Assembly (NCBI RefSeq): GCF_014191305.1
Contig: NZ_JACHWJ010000002.1
Location: 124,001 to 188,000, forward strand
Direction: 5' to 3'
Length of the DNA: 64,000 nt
Source of the DNA: Pseudoclavibacter helvolus
GTDB lineage: Bacteria; Actinomycetota; Actinomycetes; Actinomycetales; Microbacteriaceae
The notes under the pieces are model-generated. The model saw only the letters and a list, made by a program, of their open reading frames with translations. It was not told the DNA's origin and did not search any database. How positions within the stretch are numbered: position 1 is the first letter of the stretch; every line of letters starts with the position of its first letter. Positions 55,953 to 64,000 of the stretch are shown here, piece after piece. The translations under genes and the position numbers were made by a program.

Positions 55953-56719
55953 AGATGGCGCTGGCGTCGGAGTCCTGGAAGCTCTTCACCCTCAGAGCGG
56001 TCCTCATCACGCTGGCCGTGAGCCTCGTCGTGCCGGTCCTGATGGCCGCCGTCACCGCCCCCTCTGTCGGCGAGGGACTGCGCGTCGACGACCCGATGCT
56101 CGCAGCGGGGACGACCCCTGAGGTCGTAGGCCTCGAATGGATCGCGCTCGGCCAGATCGGCGTCATCATCGTGGGGGTGCTCGCGGGAAGCGGTGAGTTC
56201 TCCGGCGGCCAGATCCAGACCTCGCTCGTCGCCGTGCCGAATCGGCTCAGGTTCGTCCTCGCGAAGATCTCGGTCCTCACCGTCACCGTGACGTTGCTCG
56301 GAGCGGTGACGATCCCGCTGCTCAGCATCTGCAGCCAGCTCGGTCTCGGATCGCTCAGCGTGCTCAGCGACGGCGTACCCGCCTCCCTCCTGGTGCGCTG
56401 GCTGGGCGGAGTCGTCTACTGGACGGGAATCGCGTTGATCGGGTTCAGCTTCGCTGTCCTGGTCCGTCAGGCCCTGGTGCCGTTGCTCGTGCTCATCGCG
56501 GTCTCGCAGATCTCGCTTGTCCTGGTCTTCCTGACGCCGTGGGCGAAGTTCCTGCCCACGATCGCCGGCGCGCAGCTGTTCGATGCGGCTGCCGTGACCG
56601 CGGCGAACCCGGCGGCATCGCTCGACCCCGGGAGCGCGTACGCGGTGTTCCTCCTCACGGTCGTGGCGCTGGTCTGCTCCGCAGCCGTCGCGTTCTGTCG
56701 ACGGGATGTGCGCGCATGA
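55949..56719 (+). CDS. Second ABC-2 type permease, LanG/E-like (lasso cluster)
   Basis: 256 aa with six hydrophobic segments. LGQIGVIIVGVLAGSGEFSGGQIQTSLVAVPNRLRFVLAK aligns with the same block of the first permease (GQIG, E, SL-AVP-R, AK), so the transporter is probably a heterodimer. GTG 55949 overlaps the ATPase stop and its own stop overlaps the exporter start in ATGA. Confidence 0.82.
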   Translation: MKMALASESWKLFTLRAVLITLAVSLVVPVLMAAVTAPSVGEGLRVDDPMLAAGTTPEVVGLEWIALGQIGVIIVGVLAGSGEFSGGQIQTSLVAVPNRLRFVLAKISVLTVTVTLLGAVTIPLLSICSQLGLGSLSVLSDGVPASLLVRWLGGVVYWTGIALIGFSFAVLVRQALVPLLVLIAVSQISLVLVFLTPWAKFLPTIAGAQLFDAAAVTAANPAASLDPGSAYAVFLLTVVALVCSAAVAFCRRDVRA

Positions 56720-58482
56720 GTCTCACGCGGGAGAAGCGGTCGGCGGCACTCGCCGGCTTGTTCCGCCACGTCTTCGTGCAGAAGTCGACGCTCGTCGTCA
56801 TCGTGGTCCTCAGCATCTGCGGCTCGGGGGCGGCGCTCGCGCAACCGTGGCTCGTGGGCCAGATCATCGACCGTGTCGGCGCGAGGGAGTCGCTCGGGAT
56901 GCTTCCGTGGCTGATCGTCGCCCTCCTCATCGTGGGCGGGCTGATCTCGGGCTTCCTGCAGTACCTCATCCAGAGGACGGCCGAGGTCGCCATCCGATCA
57001 GCTCGGGAGGGCCTCGTCGACCACATCCTGCGTCTTCCCATCGCGACCCTCGATCGTCACCGTGTCGGTGATCTGGTCTCCCGCGTGAACGCAGACACCT
57101 CGGTCATCCGCAGCATGCTTACGCAGGGGTTCGTGGAGTCGATCGCCGGCGTCGTGACCTTGATCGGCGCGCTCGCGGCGATGTGGCTGATAGACCCGCT
57201 GCTGCTCGTGGTCTCACTCGGCGTCGCACTCGTCGCCGTCTTCCTCGTCGTGATGATGACGTCGCGGATCGAGGAGGCCAGCTTGGGAGTGCAGCAGGCG
57301 GTCGGTCGCCTGTCCTCCTCGCTGGATCGGGCCATCCGTGCCGTGCGGACCGTGCGGGCGGCGAACATGACGGGCTCGGAGTCGCAGCGCGTGAAGGAGG
57401 ACGTGGAAGCCAGCTGGGCCGCCGGCCTTCGGGTCGCACGGATCACCGCGACGCTCGCGCCAGTCTCGTCCGCCGCCATGCAGGCCACGTTCCTGGTGGT
57501 CCTCGGACTCGGCGGCTACCAGGTCGCGGCGGGTGCGCTGACCGTGTCCGACCTGGTCTCCTTCATCTTGTTCCTGTTCCTGATGATCATGCCGCTCGGG
57601 CAGATCTTCGGAACGATCAGCGCTGTCGGTGAGGCCGTGGGCGGGATGGTGCGCATCAGCGAGGTCATGGAGCTGCCGTTGGAGGCGGATGCCGGAGTTG
57701 CCACCGTTACCGCTCCTGCGACCGGTGGGAGCAATGTCCTGGAGTTCGAGGACGTCGCCTTCTCCTATCACGACGCTCCCGAGCGGGAATCCGAGGACCC
57801 CGCGACGCTCGCGGCGGTCAGCTTTGAGGTGCCGCGAGGTGAGCGCGTCGCCCTCGTCGGGCCGTCGGGGGCAGGGAAGAGCACGCTCCTGCAGCTCATC
57901 GCTCGCTTCTACGATGTGGACGGCGGGACGATCCGCTTCAACGGAGTCGATACCGCGGGCATCTCCCGGGAGGCCGTGCGGTCGCGGATCGCCTATGTCG
58001 AGCAGGAGGCGCCCGTTCCCGCGGGGACCCTGAGGGACGCGGTGACACTTGGCTCGGAGGCGCACACCGACACCGATATCCGCGAGCTGCTGGGCGAGCT
58101 GGACCTCGTGGGAGTGCTCGAGCGCTCTCCGCTCGGTCTCGACGCCGATCTGGGGGAAGGCGGCGTGCTGCTCTCAGGCGGTGAGCGTCAGCGCCTGGCG
58201 ATCGCACGCGCGCTGCTCCTGAAGCCCGACCTGCTGCTGCTCGACGAGTCGACATCGCACCTCGACGGGGTGAACGAAGAGCGCGTGCAGGCGGCGATCG
58301 CTCGCAGGGCGGGACGGTACGCGATGCTGGTTGTGGCCCATCGGCTCGCCACGGTGCGATCTGCGGATCGGATCCTCGTGCTGGACGCGGGACGAATCGT
58401 CGATTCGGGACGCCACGACGAGCTCATGCAGACGTCGGAGCTCTACCGGGACCTGGCGCGCAACCAGCTTCTCCCGCTCTGA
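56716..58482 (+). CDS. ABC exporter (D) of the lasso cluster
   Basis: 588-aa half-transporter with permease and ATPase fused, the usual lasso peptide exporter. Six helices occupy about 25-310. The ATPase part has Walker A GPSGAGKSTLLQ, signature LSGGERQRLAIARALL and Walker B LLLLDESTSHLD. There is no N-terminal C39 peptidase domain, as expected since B2 removes the leader. ATG 56716 is chosen by the 4-bp overlap; the frame is open earlier. It is the last gene of the operon and converges on the next gene with a 13-bp gap. Confidence 0.9.
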   Translation: MSLTREKRSAALAGLFRHVFVQKSTLVVIVVLSICGSGAALAQPWLVGQIIDRVGARESLGMLPWLIVALLIVGGLISGFLQYLIQRTAEVAIRSAREGLVDHILRLPIATLDRHRVGDLVSRVNADTSVIRSMLTQGFVESIAGVVTLIGALAAMWLIDPLLLVVSLGVALVAVFLVVMMTSRIEEASLGVQQAVGRLSSSLDRAIRAVRTVRAANMTGSESQRVKEDVEASWAAGLRVARITATLAPVSSAAMQATFLVVLGLGGYQVAAGALTVSDLVSFILFLFLMIMPLGQIFGTISAVGEAVGGMVRISEVMELPLEADAGVATVTAPATGGSNVLEFEDVAFSYHDAPERESEDPATLAAVSFEVPRGERVALVGPSGAGKSTLLQLIARFYDVDGGTIRFNGVDTAGISREAVRSRIAYVEQEAPVPAGTLRDAVTLGSEAHTDTDIRELLGELDLVGVLERSPLGLDADLGEGGVLLSGGERQRLAIARALLLKPDLLLLDESTSHLDGVNEERVQAAIARRAGRYAMLVVAHRLATVRSADRILVLDAGRIVDSGRHDELMQTSELYRDLARNQLLPL

Positions 58483-58495
58483 GCCGCTGGTGTCG

Positions 58496-59029
58496 TCAGT
58501 GCCCGAGGCTCGCCTTGAGCAGGGAGATGGCGACGCCGATGAGGGCGAGGCCGACGCCGGCGGCGAAGGTGCGGAACGAGGGCCGCTCGCCGCGGATGCG
58601 CTGCACCGTGAAGCCCATCGCAGCGAGTCGCACGATGATGACGATCTCCGCGACGAGCTGCGCCGTCTCGCCGTCGATGACGCCGAGTGCGGCCACTCCG
58701 AGGATCGCGGCCGGGATGGACGCAGCCGACGCGATCGGCACCGCATCCCGCAGCTCGTGCAGGAACTCGATGTGCGCCGTGCGCTCGCGGCGGTCACCGA
58801 CCTCGGCCCTCGTGGAGTGGCCGACCGCGTCGGCGATGAGGTGCGCGAGGAGCGTCGTGCCCCCGGTCGCGAGGACCACGATCGCACCTTCGCTGGGATT
58901 CTCGCCCGCGTGCACGAGCCCGAGGAGCGTCGCGAGGATGATGATGTTGCCGTACACGTAGGCCGTGAGGCGGCTGGCGGCGCGCGCACGCGGCAGATCG
59001 TCCTTGCGGCGCAGGATCGCGGTGGTCAT
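58496..59029 (-). CDS. Five-helix membrane protein, unknown
   Basis: 177 aa. Hydrophobic segments at about 22-40, 48-68, 98-116, 122-140 and 152-172; between the second and third is a charged loop with ADAVGHSTRAEVGDRRERTAH. It is of a type found widely in actinobacteria and annotated as hypothetical. ATG 59029. It is convergent with the lasso exporter and divergent from leuB by 73 bp, and so marks the right edge of the lasso cluster. Confidence 0.7.
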   Translation of the reverse strand: MTTAILRRKDDLPRARAASRLTAYVYGNIIILATLLGLVHAGENPSEGAIVVLATGGTTLLAHLIADAVGHSTRAEVGDRRERTAHIEFLHELRDAVPIASAASIPAAILGVAALGVIDGETAQLVAEIVIIVRLAAMGFTVQRIRGERPSFRTFAAGVGLALIGVAISLLKASLGH

Positions 59030-59102
59030 GACGACAGACGCTAGTCCGGCAGCGGCCTAAACTGGGGGAGCCGCGACCGCCGTCGGCAGGAAAGGACGCC
59101 TC

Positions 59103-60185
59103 GTGCCGGAACGTGCAGCGCCAGAGAAGCTCGACATCGCCGTCATCGCGGGCGACGGGATCGGCCCGGAGGTCACCGCGCAGGCACAGCGTGCGCTGCA
59201 AGCTGCGCTGCCAGAGGGCGTCGAGCTGACGCTCACCGAGTACCCGTTCGGCGCGGCCCGCTACCTGGAGACCGGCGAGATCATCTCGGATGCGGAGCTG
59301 CACGCGCTCGCGCAGCACGACGGCATCCTCCTCGGCGCCGTGGGTGGCGACCCGGCCGACGAGCGGCTGGCCGGGGGCATCATCGAGCGCGGCCTGCTGC
59401 TGAAGCTGCGCTTCGCGTTCGACCACTACATCAACCTGCGCCCTGGCGCGATCTCGCCCGGGGTGAAGACCCCGCTGAGCGACCCCGGCGAGGTCGACTT
59501 CGTCGTCGTGCGCGAGGGCACGGAGGGGCCGTACGTCGGCAACGGCGGCGTCGTCCGCGTCGGCACCCCGCAGGAGATCGCAACCGAGGTCTCCGTGAAC
59601 ACGGCCTACGGTGTCGAGCGCACCGTGCGCTACGCGTTCGAGAAGGCGAAGTCCCGCCCGCGCAAGCACCTCACGCTCGTGCACAAGAAGAACGTGCTCG
59701 TCAACGCGGGCGTGCTCTGGCAGCGCGTCGTCGACCGCGTCTCCGCCGACTACCCTGACGTCGCCGTCGAGTACCTGCACGTCGACGCTGCTACGATCTT
59801 CTTCGTCACGAACCCGTCGCGGTTCGACGTGATCGTCACCGATAACCTGTTCGGTGACATCGTGACCGACCTTGCCGCAGCCATCACCGGCGGCATCGGG
59901 CTGGCGGCCTCGGGCAATATCAATCCCGACGGCGAGTTTCCCAGCATGTTCGAGCCCGTCCACGGCTCGGCACCAGACATCGCGGGCCTCGGCAAAGCCG
60001 ACCCGACGGCGGCGATCCTCTCCGTCGTTCTGCTGCTCGAGCACTTCGGACTCATCGACGCAGCCGCAGCCCTCGAGGCAGCCTGCCGCGCCGACCTCGC
60101 CTCGCGAGGCGGGGCATCCAGGAGCACGTCCGAGATCGGCGACGCCATCATCTCCCGACTGACCGCGCAAGGAACCAACGCATGA
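59103..60185 (+). CDS. leuB: LeuB, 3-isopropylmalate dehydrogenase
   Basis: NAD-dependent oxidative decarboxylase of leucine synthesis. The substrate and metal motifs are visible: [31 protein letters not shown] with its Arg residues, [15 protein letters not shown], and [33 protein letters not shown]. The sequence [12 protein letters not shown] carries the catalytic Lys. 360 aa, GTG start with AGGAAAGGA upstream. Its stop overlaps the ilvE start by 4 bp. Confidence 0.95.
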   Translation: MPERAAPEKLDIAVIAGDGIGPEVTAQAQRALQAALPEGVELTLTEYPFGAARYLETGEIISDAELHALAQHDGILLGAVGGDPADERLAGGIIERGLLLKLRFAFDHYINLRPGAISPGVKTPLSDPGEVDFVVVREGTEGPYVGNGGVVRVGTPQEIATEVSVNTAYGVERTVRYAFEKAKSRPRKHLTLVHKKNVLVNAGVLWQRVVDRVSADYPDVAVEYLHVDAATIFFVTNPSRFDVIVTDNLFGDIVTDLAAAITGGIGLAASGNINPDGEFPSMFEPVHGSAPDIAGLGKADPTAAILSVVLLLEHFGLIDAAAALEAACRADLASRGGASRSTSEIGDAIISRLTAQGTNA

Positions 60186-61327
60186 GCGACACCAGCAGCA
60201 CCCACCCAGGCACGACGACCCAGCCCGAACGAACCGAGGGCGCGTCCCTCGAGTTCTCGATCGAGCGCAACCCGGCCCCCGCATCCGCCGAGGTGCGGGA
60301 TGCGGTGCTCGCTGACCCCGGGTTCGGCAAGCACTTCACCGACCACATGGTGATCATCGACTGGACCGTCGCCGACGGCTGGCACGACGCCCGCGTCGTG
60401 CCGTACGGGCCGCTGCAGGTCGACCCCTCCTCGGCGGTGTTCCACTACGGCCAGGAGATCTTCGAGGGCCTCAAGGCGTACCGCCACGGCGGGCGAGAGG
60501 TGTTCGGGTTCCGGCCAGAGCGCAACGCGCAGCGCCTGCAGAACTCGGCGAAGCGCCTCGCGTTGCCTGAGCTGCCCGAGGAGCTCTTCCTCGAGTCGGT
60601 GCGCCAGCTCGTGCAGATCGACGAGCAGTGGGTTCCGGCGGCGGGCGAGGGCAAGACCCTGTACCTGCGCCCGTTCATGATCGCGTTCGAGAACTTCCTC
60701 GGCGTGCGGGCGGCGCAGACGGTGCGCTACATGGTCATCGCCTGCCCTGCTGGCTCGTACTTCTCCGACCCGACGCGCCCCGTCGACATCTGGCTCTCGC
60801 AGGAGTACTCGCGCGCCGGCGCCGGTGGCACGGGTGCGGCGAAGTGCGGCGGCAACTACGCGTCGTCGCTGCTCCCGCAGGAGGAGGCGTACGCGAACGG
60901 CTGCGAGCAGGTGCTGTTCCTCGACTCCTCCGAGAACAGGTACCTCGAGGAGCTCGGGGGCATGAACATCGTGCTCATCAAGTCCGACGGCACGATCCTG
61001 ACCCCCCTGAGCGACTCCATCCTCCCCGGCATCACGCGCGACAGCGTGCTCGAGCTGTGCGAGCGGGCGGGTCGCAGGATCGAGCACCGGCGCATCACGA
61101 TCGACGAGTGGCGCGAGGGCGTCGCCGATGGGTCGATCGTCGAGGCGTTCGCGTGCGGCACCGCGGCAGTCATCTCGCCCATCGGCAAGGTCAAGTCGCC
61201 CGACTTCACGATCGAGAACCCGGCGGTCACGGCGGACTCGGTGAGCATGCGCATCCGTGCCGAGCTGACCGGCATCCAGAACGGCGAGCTGCCCGACCTC
61301 ATGGGCTGGACGCAGCGCCTGGCGTAG
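60182..61327 (+). CDS. ilvE: IlvE, branched-chain amino acid aminotransferase
   Basis: PLP class IV transaminase for the last step of leucine, isoleucine and valine synthesis. The Schiff-base Lys is in [16 protein letters not shown]. Other blocks are [39 protein letters not shown] and [15 protein letters not shown]. 381 aa, the usual length of the actinobacterial/eukaryotic-like subgroup II enzyme. Co-transcribed with leuB. Confidence 0.95.
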   Translation: MSDTSSTHPGTTTQPERTEGASLEFSIERNPAPASAEVRDAVLADPGFGKHFTDHMVIIDWTVADGWHDARVVPYGPLQVDPSSAVFHYGQEIFEGLKAYRHGGREVFGFRPERNAQRLQNSAKRLALPELPEELFLESVRQLVQIDEQWVPAAGEGKTLYLRPFMIAFENFLGVRAAQTVRYMVIACPAGSYFSDPTRPVDIWLSQEYSRAGAGGTGAAKCGGNYASSLLPQEEAYANGCEQVLFLDSSENRYLEELGGMNIVLIKSDGTILTPLSDSILPGITRDSVLELCERAGRRIEHRRITIDEWREGVADGSIVEAFACGTAAVISPIGKVKSPDFTIENPAVTADSVSMRIRAELTGIQNGELPDLMGWTQRLA

Positions 61328-61391
61328 CTGCATCGTTCACATGGTCTACGGGTGGGCTGCCCGCAAGGGCGCCGAGTATCAGGAGCGGGCC

Positions 61392-61730
61392 ATGGCTGCG
61401 CCGTCGAGGCGCGGCTTCGTGCTCCTGGCGGTCCTCGAGGTCGTCCTGGCGACCGCGTTCGCGGTGTTCCTCGCGCTCGCCGAGTTCTGGCTGGGACCTG
61501 TGGTGCTCGTGGTCGCCGCCCTCGCCGGGTGGGCGACCACGAGGTACCTCGTGCGCGTCCCGGGATGGCTGCGGCGGACTGCTGTGATCTCGGCGGTGCT
61601 CGGGATGCTCGCGCTCGGCGTGTTCGCAAGCCCTGTCGCCGCGATGGGGCTGGTCGCGCTCTTCGCCTACGCCGGAGGCTGGTTCCTGACGTTCGCCGTT
61701 GTCCCGTCGCGCGCGGTCCGCTGGCGATAG
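61392..61730 (+). CDS. Small membrane protein, unknown
   Basis: 112 aa with four hydrophobic segments (about 8-28, 30-50, 58-78, 82-102) and Arg-rich turns. ATG 61392 has AGGAGCGGG seven bases upstream, clearly better than ATG 61341 in the same frame. It follows ilvE by 64 bp. No family recognised. Confidence 0.55.
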   Translation: MAAPSRRGFVLLAVLEVVLATAFAVFLALAEFWLGPVVLVVAALAGWATTRYLVRVPGWLRRTAVISAVLGMLALGVFASPVAAMGLVALFAYAGGWFLTFAVVPSRAVRWR

Positions 61731-61747
61731 GTGACGCAGCGCCGCCG

Positions 61748-62260
61748 CTAGCTCTTGTAGTGCAGCGCCATGTAGGAGCCGCGGAGCAGCTGCACCTCCA
61801 GCACCAGCTGGCGGAACGTCCACGCGCGGGGCGGACGGCACGTGATGAGCGACATGGGGCCGTCACGCAGGTCGAGCAGCTCGACGCCCTCGATCTTCAG
61901 CGCGGTCTCGGGGCGGGCACGGGCGAGCAGGGCTCGCACGCCGTCCTCGTCCATGCCGGGGTCTCGGGGCGCGTCGAATTCGAACGTGAGCTCGTGGATG
62001 TCGACGAACAGCGAGTCGGTGTCGTCGAGCTCGTCACGTCGGCCGTCCTCGCGCTGCTCCTCGCGGTACACGTAGCCGAGCACGTCGTCGCCGGCGGGCA
62101 TCGCCACGATGAGGCCAGCGGGTGGCTGCAGCTGCGGGCGCAGGGAGCGGCACACGTGCGCGAAGGCGAGGTCCTCCACGTCCAGGACGTCGACGGTGAC
62201 GTCGACGGCGTTGCCTCGTTCGATCTCGACGCCGTTCGGGAGGGTCACGGAGGTGCGCAT
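61748..62260 (-). CDS. Hypothetical acidic protein
   Basis: 170 aa, soluble and acidic, not recognised. Beta-rich segments alternate with acidic stretches (NAVDVTVDVLDVEDLAFAHVC; DELDDTDSLFVDIHELTFEFDA), and it ends RQLVLEVQLLRGSYMALHYKS. Start ATG 62260. It is read in the same direction as the PucR-type gene 48 bp upstream. Confidence 0.6.
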   Translation of the reverse strand: MRTSVTLPNGVEIERGNAVDVTVDVLDVEDLAFAHVCRSLRPQLQPPAGLIVAMPAGDDVLGYVYREEQREDGRRDELDDTDSLFVDIHELTFEFDAPRDPGMDEDGVRALLARARPETALKIEGVELLDLRDGPMSLITCRPPRAWTFRQLVLEVQLLRGSYMALHYKS

Positions 62261-62308
62261 GCGCCAAGTCTGGCAGAGCTGACGGCCCGCAGGGTCCGCT
62301 CGCGCAGC

Positions 62309-63763
62309 TCAGTTGCGCATCCCACCGCTCGGGCTGAGGCGCCTGGCCGCGCCCGCGAGCCACAGCTGCACGCCCTCGGCCATGACGCGGGGGTCGAGTC
62401 CGGTGATGCTCGCGATCTGGTCGAGCCGGTAGCGCACCGTGTTGCGGTGCGTGCCGAGCTCCTCCGCGACCTGCGCGATCTGGCCGGAGTGTGAGAAGTA
62501 CGCATCGAGGGTCGCGAGCAGCGTGGAGCCGTGCTCGGTGTCGTGCGTCTCGAGCGGACCGAGCACCTCCGCGGCCAGCTCGAGCACGGGCACGTCGCGG
62601 CTCGCGAGCAGCAGCGACGAGATGGAGAGGCGGGCCGAGGTGGCGACGTCGACGTCCTGCGGGGCGCCCTGCAGCGCATCCCGGGCCTCGAAGTAGCTCC
62701 AGCGCAGCGCGAGCGACGTCGGGTACAGGTCGCCGATGCCGACCCGGGCCGCGATGCCCGCCGACCGGGCCAGGCCGATGAGTGCCTCGGCCGCCGCGGG
62801 CATGCGGGTCCGCTCGGGCACGATCACCACGAGGCGGCCGTCGAACACCGCGGAGACCGACGACTGCAGCTCGGCGGGCAGGGGGAGCGCGGTGAGCTCC
62901 GCGGTGCGCCGCTCGTCGGTCTCGGCGACGAGGACGCGCGCGGCCTGCCCCGTCGCGACGCCGAGCGCGGTCAGTCGTCGCTCGGCGTCCTCGACCGAGA
63001 ACTTCCCCTGCACCAGGTCGTGCAGCACGAGACCAGATGCGTCGCGGGCCGCACGCACGCGGCGCGCGTCCTGCATGAGCTGCAGGCTCAGCAGGGAGCG
63101 CGCGTAGTTCACGAGCCCCTCGTTGATGCGCGGGCTCGTGATGTGGAGCGTCGCACCGGCAGACTGGCCAGTGGAGATGGGGAGCGCATCCCAGCCGCTC
63201 ACGGCCTCATCCTGCACGTCGAGGCTGCCAGCCAGGAGCTCACCGAGGCGCGTGACGGCGACGTGCGATCTCGTGAGCCTCCCGAGGCGCGCGGCGAGCC
63301 CGGTGACGCCGCCATCGGAGAGCAGCGCGGTGACGAGCTGCTGCTGCTGCCGATGCTCACCCTCGAGGCGCGAGTGCTGCGCGTCGGTGCTCGCCTGCGT
63401 GACGATCTTGGTGAGGGCTGCGAACGGCGTCTCGTAGGCCACCTCGAACAGGGGGAGGCCGGCCTGCTCGGCTGCGGCGACGAGGGCTTCCGGCACGCTC
63501 TCGTGCGTGAAGCCGGTGCCGACGCCGAGCGCCACGGTGTCGGCGGCGACGAGCGAGTCCACGAACGAGCGGTACGCGCGCGTGCCGCGCAGGCGCATCC
63601 CCGTCGTCAGCACCAGCTGGCCGCCCGTGAGGAAGGGCTGCGGGTTGAGCAGCTCGGTCGTCGCGACCCACTCGATGCCCGTCCGCCTTGTCGTGGGGGC
63701 TCCGGTGAGCAGGGTCAGGCCGAGGGAGCGGTCCGCGAGAAGCGTGTCGACGGTGGCAAGCAT
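62309..63763 (-). CDS. PucR-family transcriptional regulator
   Basis: 484-aa activator of the PucR class. The N-terminal PucR domain (about 5-115; TLLTGAPTTRRTGIEWVATTEL and GTGFTHESVPEALVAAAEQAGLPLFEV) is followed by a CdaR GGDEF-like domain (270-385). The C-terminal HTH_30 (about 420-470) reads IAQVAEELGTHRNTVRYRLDQIASITG. Divergent from a gabT-like gene. PucR proteins at this position regulate GABA use in Corynebacterium (GabR), which suggests the same role. Confidence 0.9.
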   Translation of the reverse strand: MLATVDTLLADRSLGLTLLTGAPTTRRTGIEWVATTELLNPQPFLTGGQLVLTTGMRLRGTRAYRSFVDSLVAADTVALGVGTGFTHESVPEALVAAAEQAGLPLFEVAYETPFAALTKIVTQASTDAQHSRLEGEHRQQQQLVTALLSDGGVTGLAARLGRLTRSHVAVTRLGELLAGSLDVQDEAVSGWDALPISTGQSAGATLHITSPRINEGLVNYARSLLSLQLMQDARRVRAARDASGLVLHDLVQGKFSVEDAERRLTALGVATGQAARVLVAETDERRTAELTALPLPAELQSSVSAVFDGRLVVIVPERTRMPAAAEALIGLARSAGIAARVGIGDLYPTSLALRWSYFEARDALQGAPQDVDVATSARLSISSLLLASRDVPVLELAAEVLGPLETHDTEHGSTLLATLDAYFSHSGQIAQVAEELGTHRNTVRYRLDQIASITGLDPRVMAEGVQLWLAGAARRLSPSGGMRN

Positions 63764-63901
63764 GCCCCGATTGTAGGCACGCCTAGACGGATGCACAGCC
63801 GCCGTAGGACAGGTCGTGCGCGTGCCCATTCGTCGCGCTGGGGAGAACCGCGTAGCCTTCAAGCCATACCAAGAGGTCGAACCCCGAGGAAGGGAAGCAT
63901 C

Positions 63902-64000
63902 GTGACGGAGTTCCGCATTGCCCAGGAGCGCAAGCTCGAAGGCGCCATTCCAGGCCCCAAGTCCCAGGCCCTGACGGCCCGTCGTGAGGCGAGCGTCTCC
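63902..64000 (+). CDS. gabT: GabT-like 4-aminobutyrate aminotransferase, 5' end
   Basis: Only 33 codons lie in the window, starting at GTG 63902 after GGAAGGGAAG. The segment QERKLEGAIPGPKSQALTAR matches the typical N-terminus of actinobacterial 4-aminobutyrate/5-aminovalerate aminotransferases, PLP enzymes that degrade GABA. Assignment rests on this short stretch and on the divergent PucR regulator. Confidence 0.65.
   Translation, partial: MTEFRIAQERKLEGAIPGPKSQALTARREASVS

Overview
The window is high-GC bacterial chromosome and looks like an actinomycete, probably of the Microbacteriaceae or a close relative. The signs are an mtrA-mtrB-lpqB module followed by comF, long-form hpf and secA, a WhiB1-type regulator, an Rv3235-family protein, PdtaS, frequent GTG/TTG starts and a probable leaderless ilvD transcript. 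Family placement is inference; no rRNA is present.

Layout. 0-9.6 kb: the start of a divergent membrane-protein gene, then the MtrAB-LpqB envelope regulon genes, comF, hpf and secA. 9.7-16.5 kb: small conserved actinobacterial genes (Rv3235 family, an excisionase-type HTH protein, SAF and CpaE-like proteins), pdtaS, whiB1 and bcp. 16.6-24 kb: tRNA-Lys(CTT), an FAD-linked oxidase, an MFS exporter, a DsbA-VKOR oxidative folding pair and a Tat-exported surface protein broken by a frameshift. 24.1-30.2 kb: a TetR regulator with tandem operators, an MMPL exporter with a C-terminal extension resembling a decayed ABC ATPase, and a YhgE/Pip protein. 30.2-37.6 kb: a sugar-phosphate isomerase-like protein, a CitA/DcuS-type two-component system divergent from a dicarboxylate symporter, CorA and a DUF418 protein. 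37.7-44.5 kb: a complete mrpA(B)CDEFG cation/proton antiporter operon. 44.5-51.6 kb: ilvD, ilvB, ilvN, ilvC and serA. 52.0-58.5 kb: a lasso-peptide cluster. 58.5-64 kb: leuB, ilvE, small hypothetical genes, a PucR-type regulator and the start of gabT.

The most notable locus is the lasso-peptide cluster lying between serA and leuB. Its 42-residue precursor, too short for a routine ORF list, has the full YxxPxIxxxGxxxxxT leader pattern and a core beginning with Gly and carrying Asp at core position 9. The core resembles propeptin through a shared RD-(I/L)-FGG segment. It is followed by the cyclase (C), RRE (B1), protease (B2), a permease-ATPase-permease set like lantibiotic LanFEG immunity systems, and an ABC exporter (D). 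From C to D every junction is a 4-bp ATGA/GTGA overlap. B1 is out of frame at a run of seven G's; as given, the reading frame continues into B2.

Other structure: a nested palindrome family occurs twice at convergent gene ends (18.14 and 30.05 kb), two short tandem repeats flank the Rv3235-type gene pair, and an AT-rich inverted-repeat element lies between dctA and corA. No rRNA, CRISPR array, transposase or phage gene was seen.
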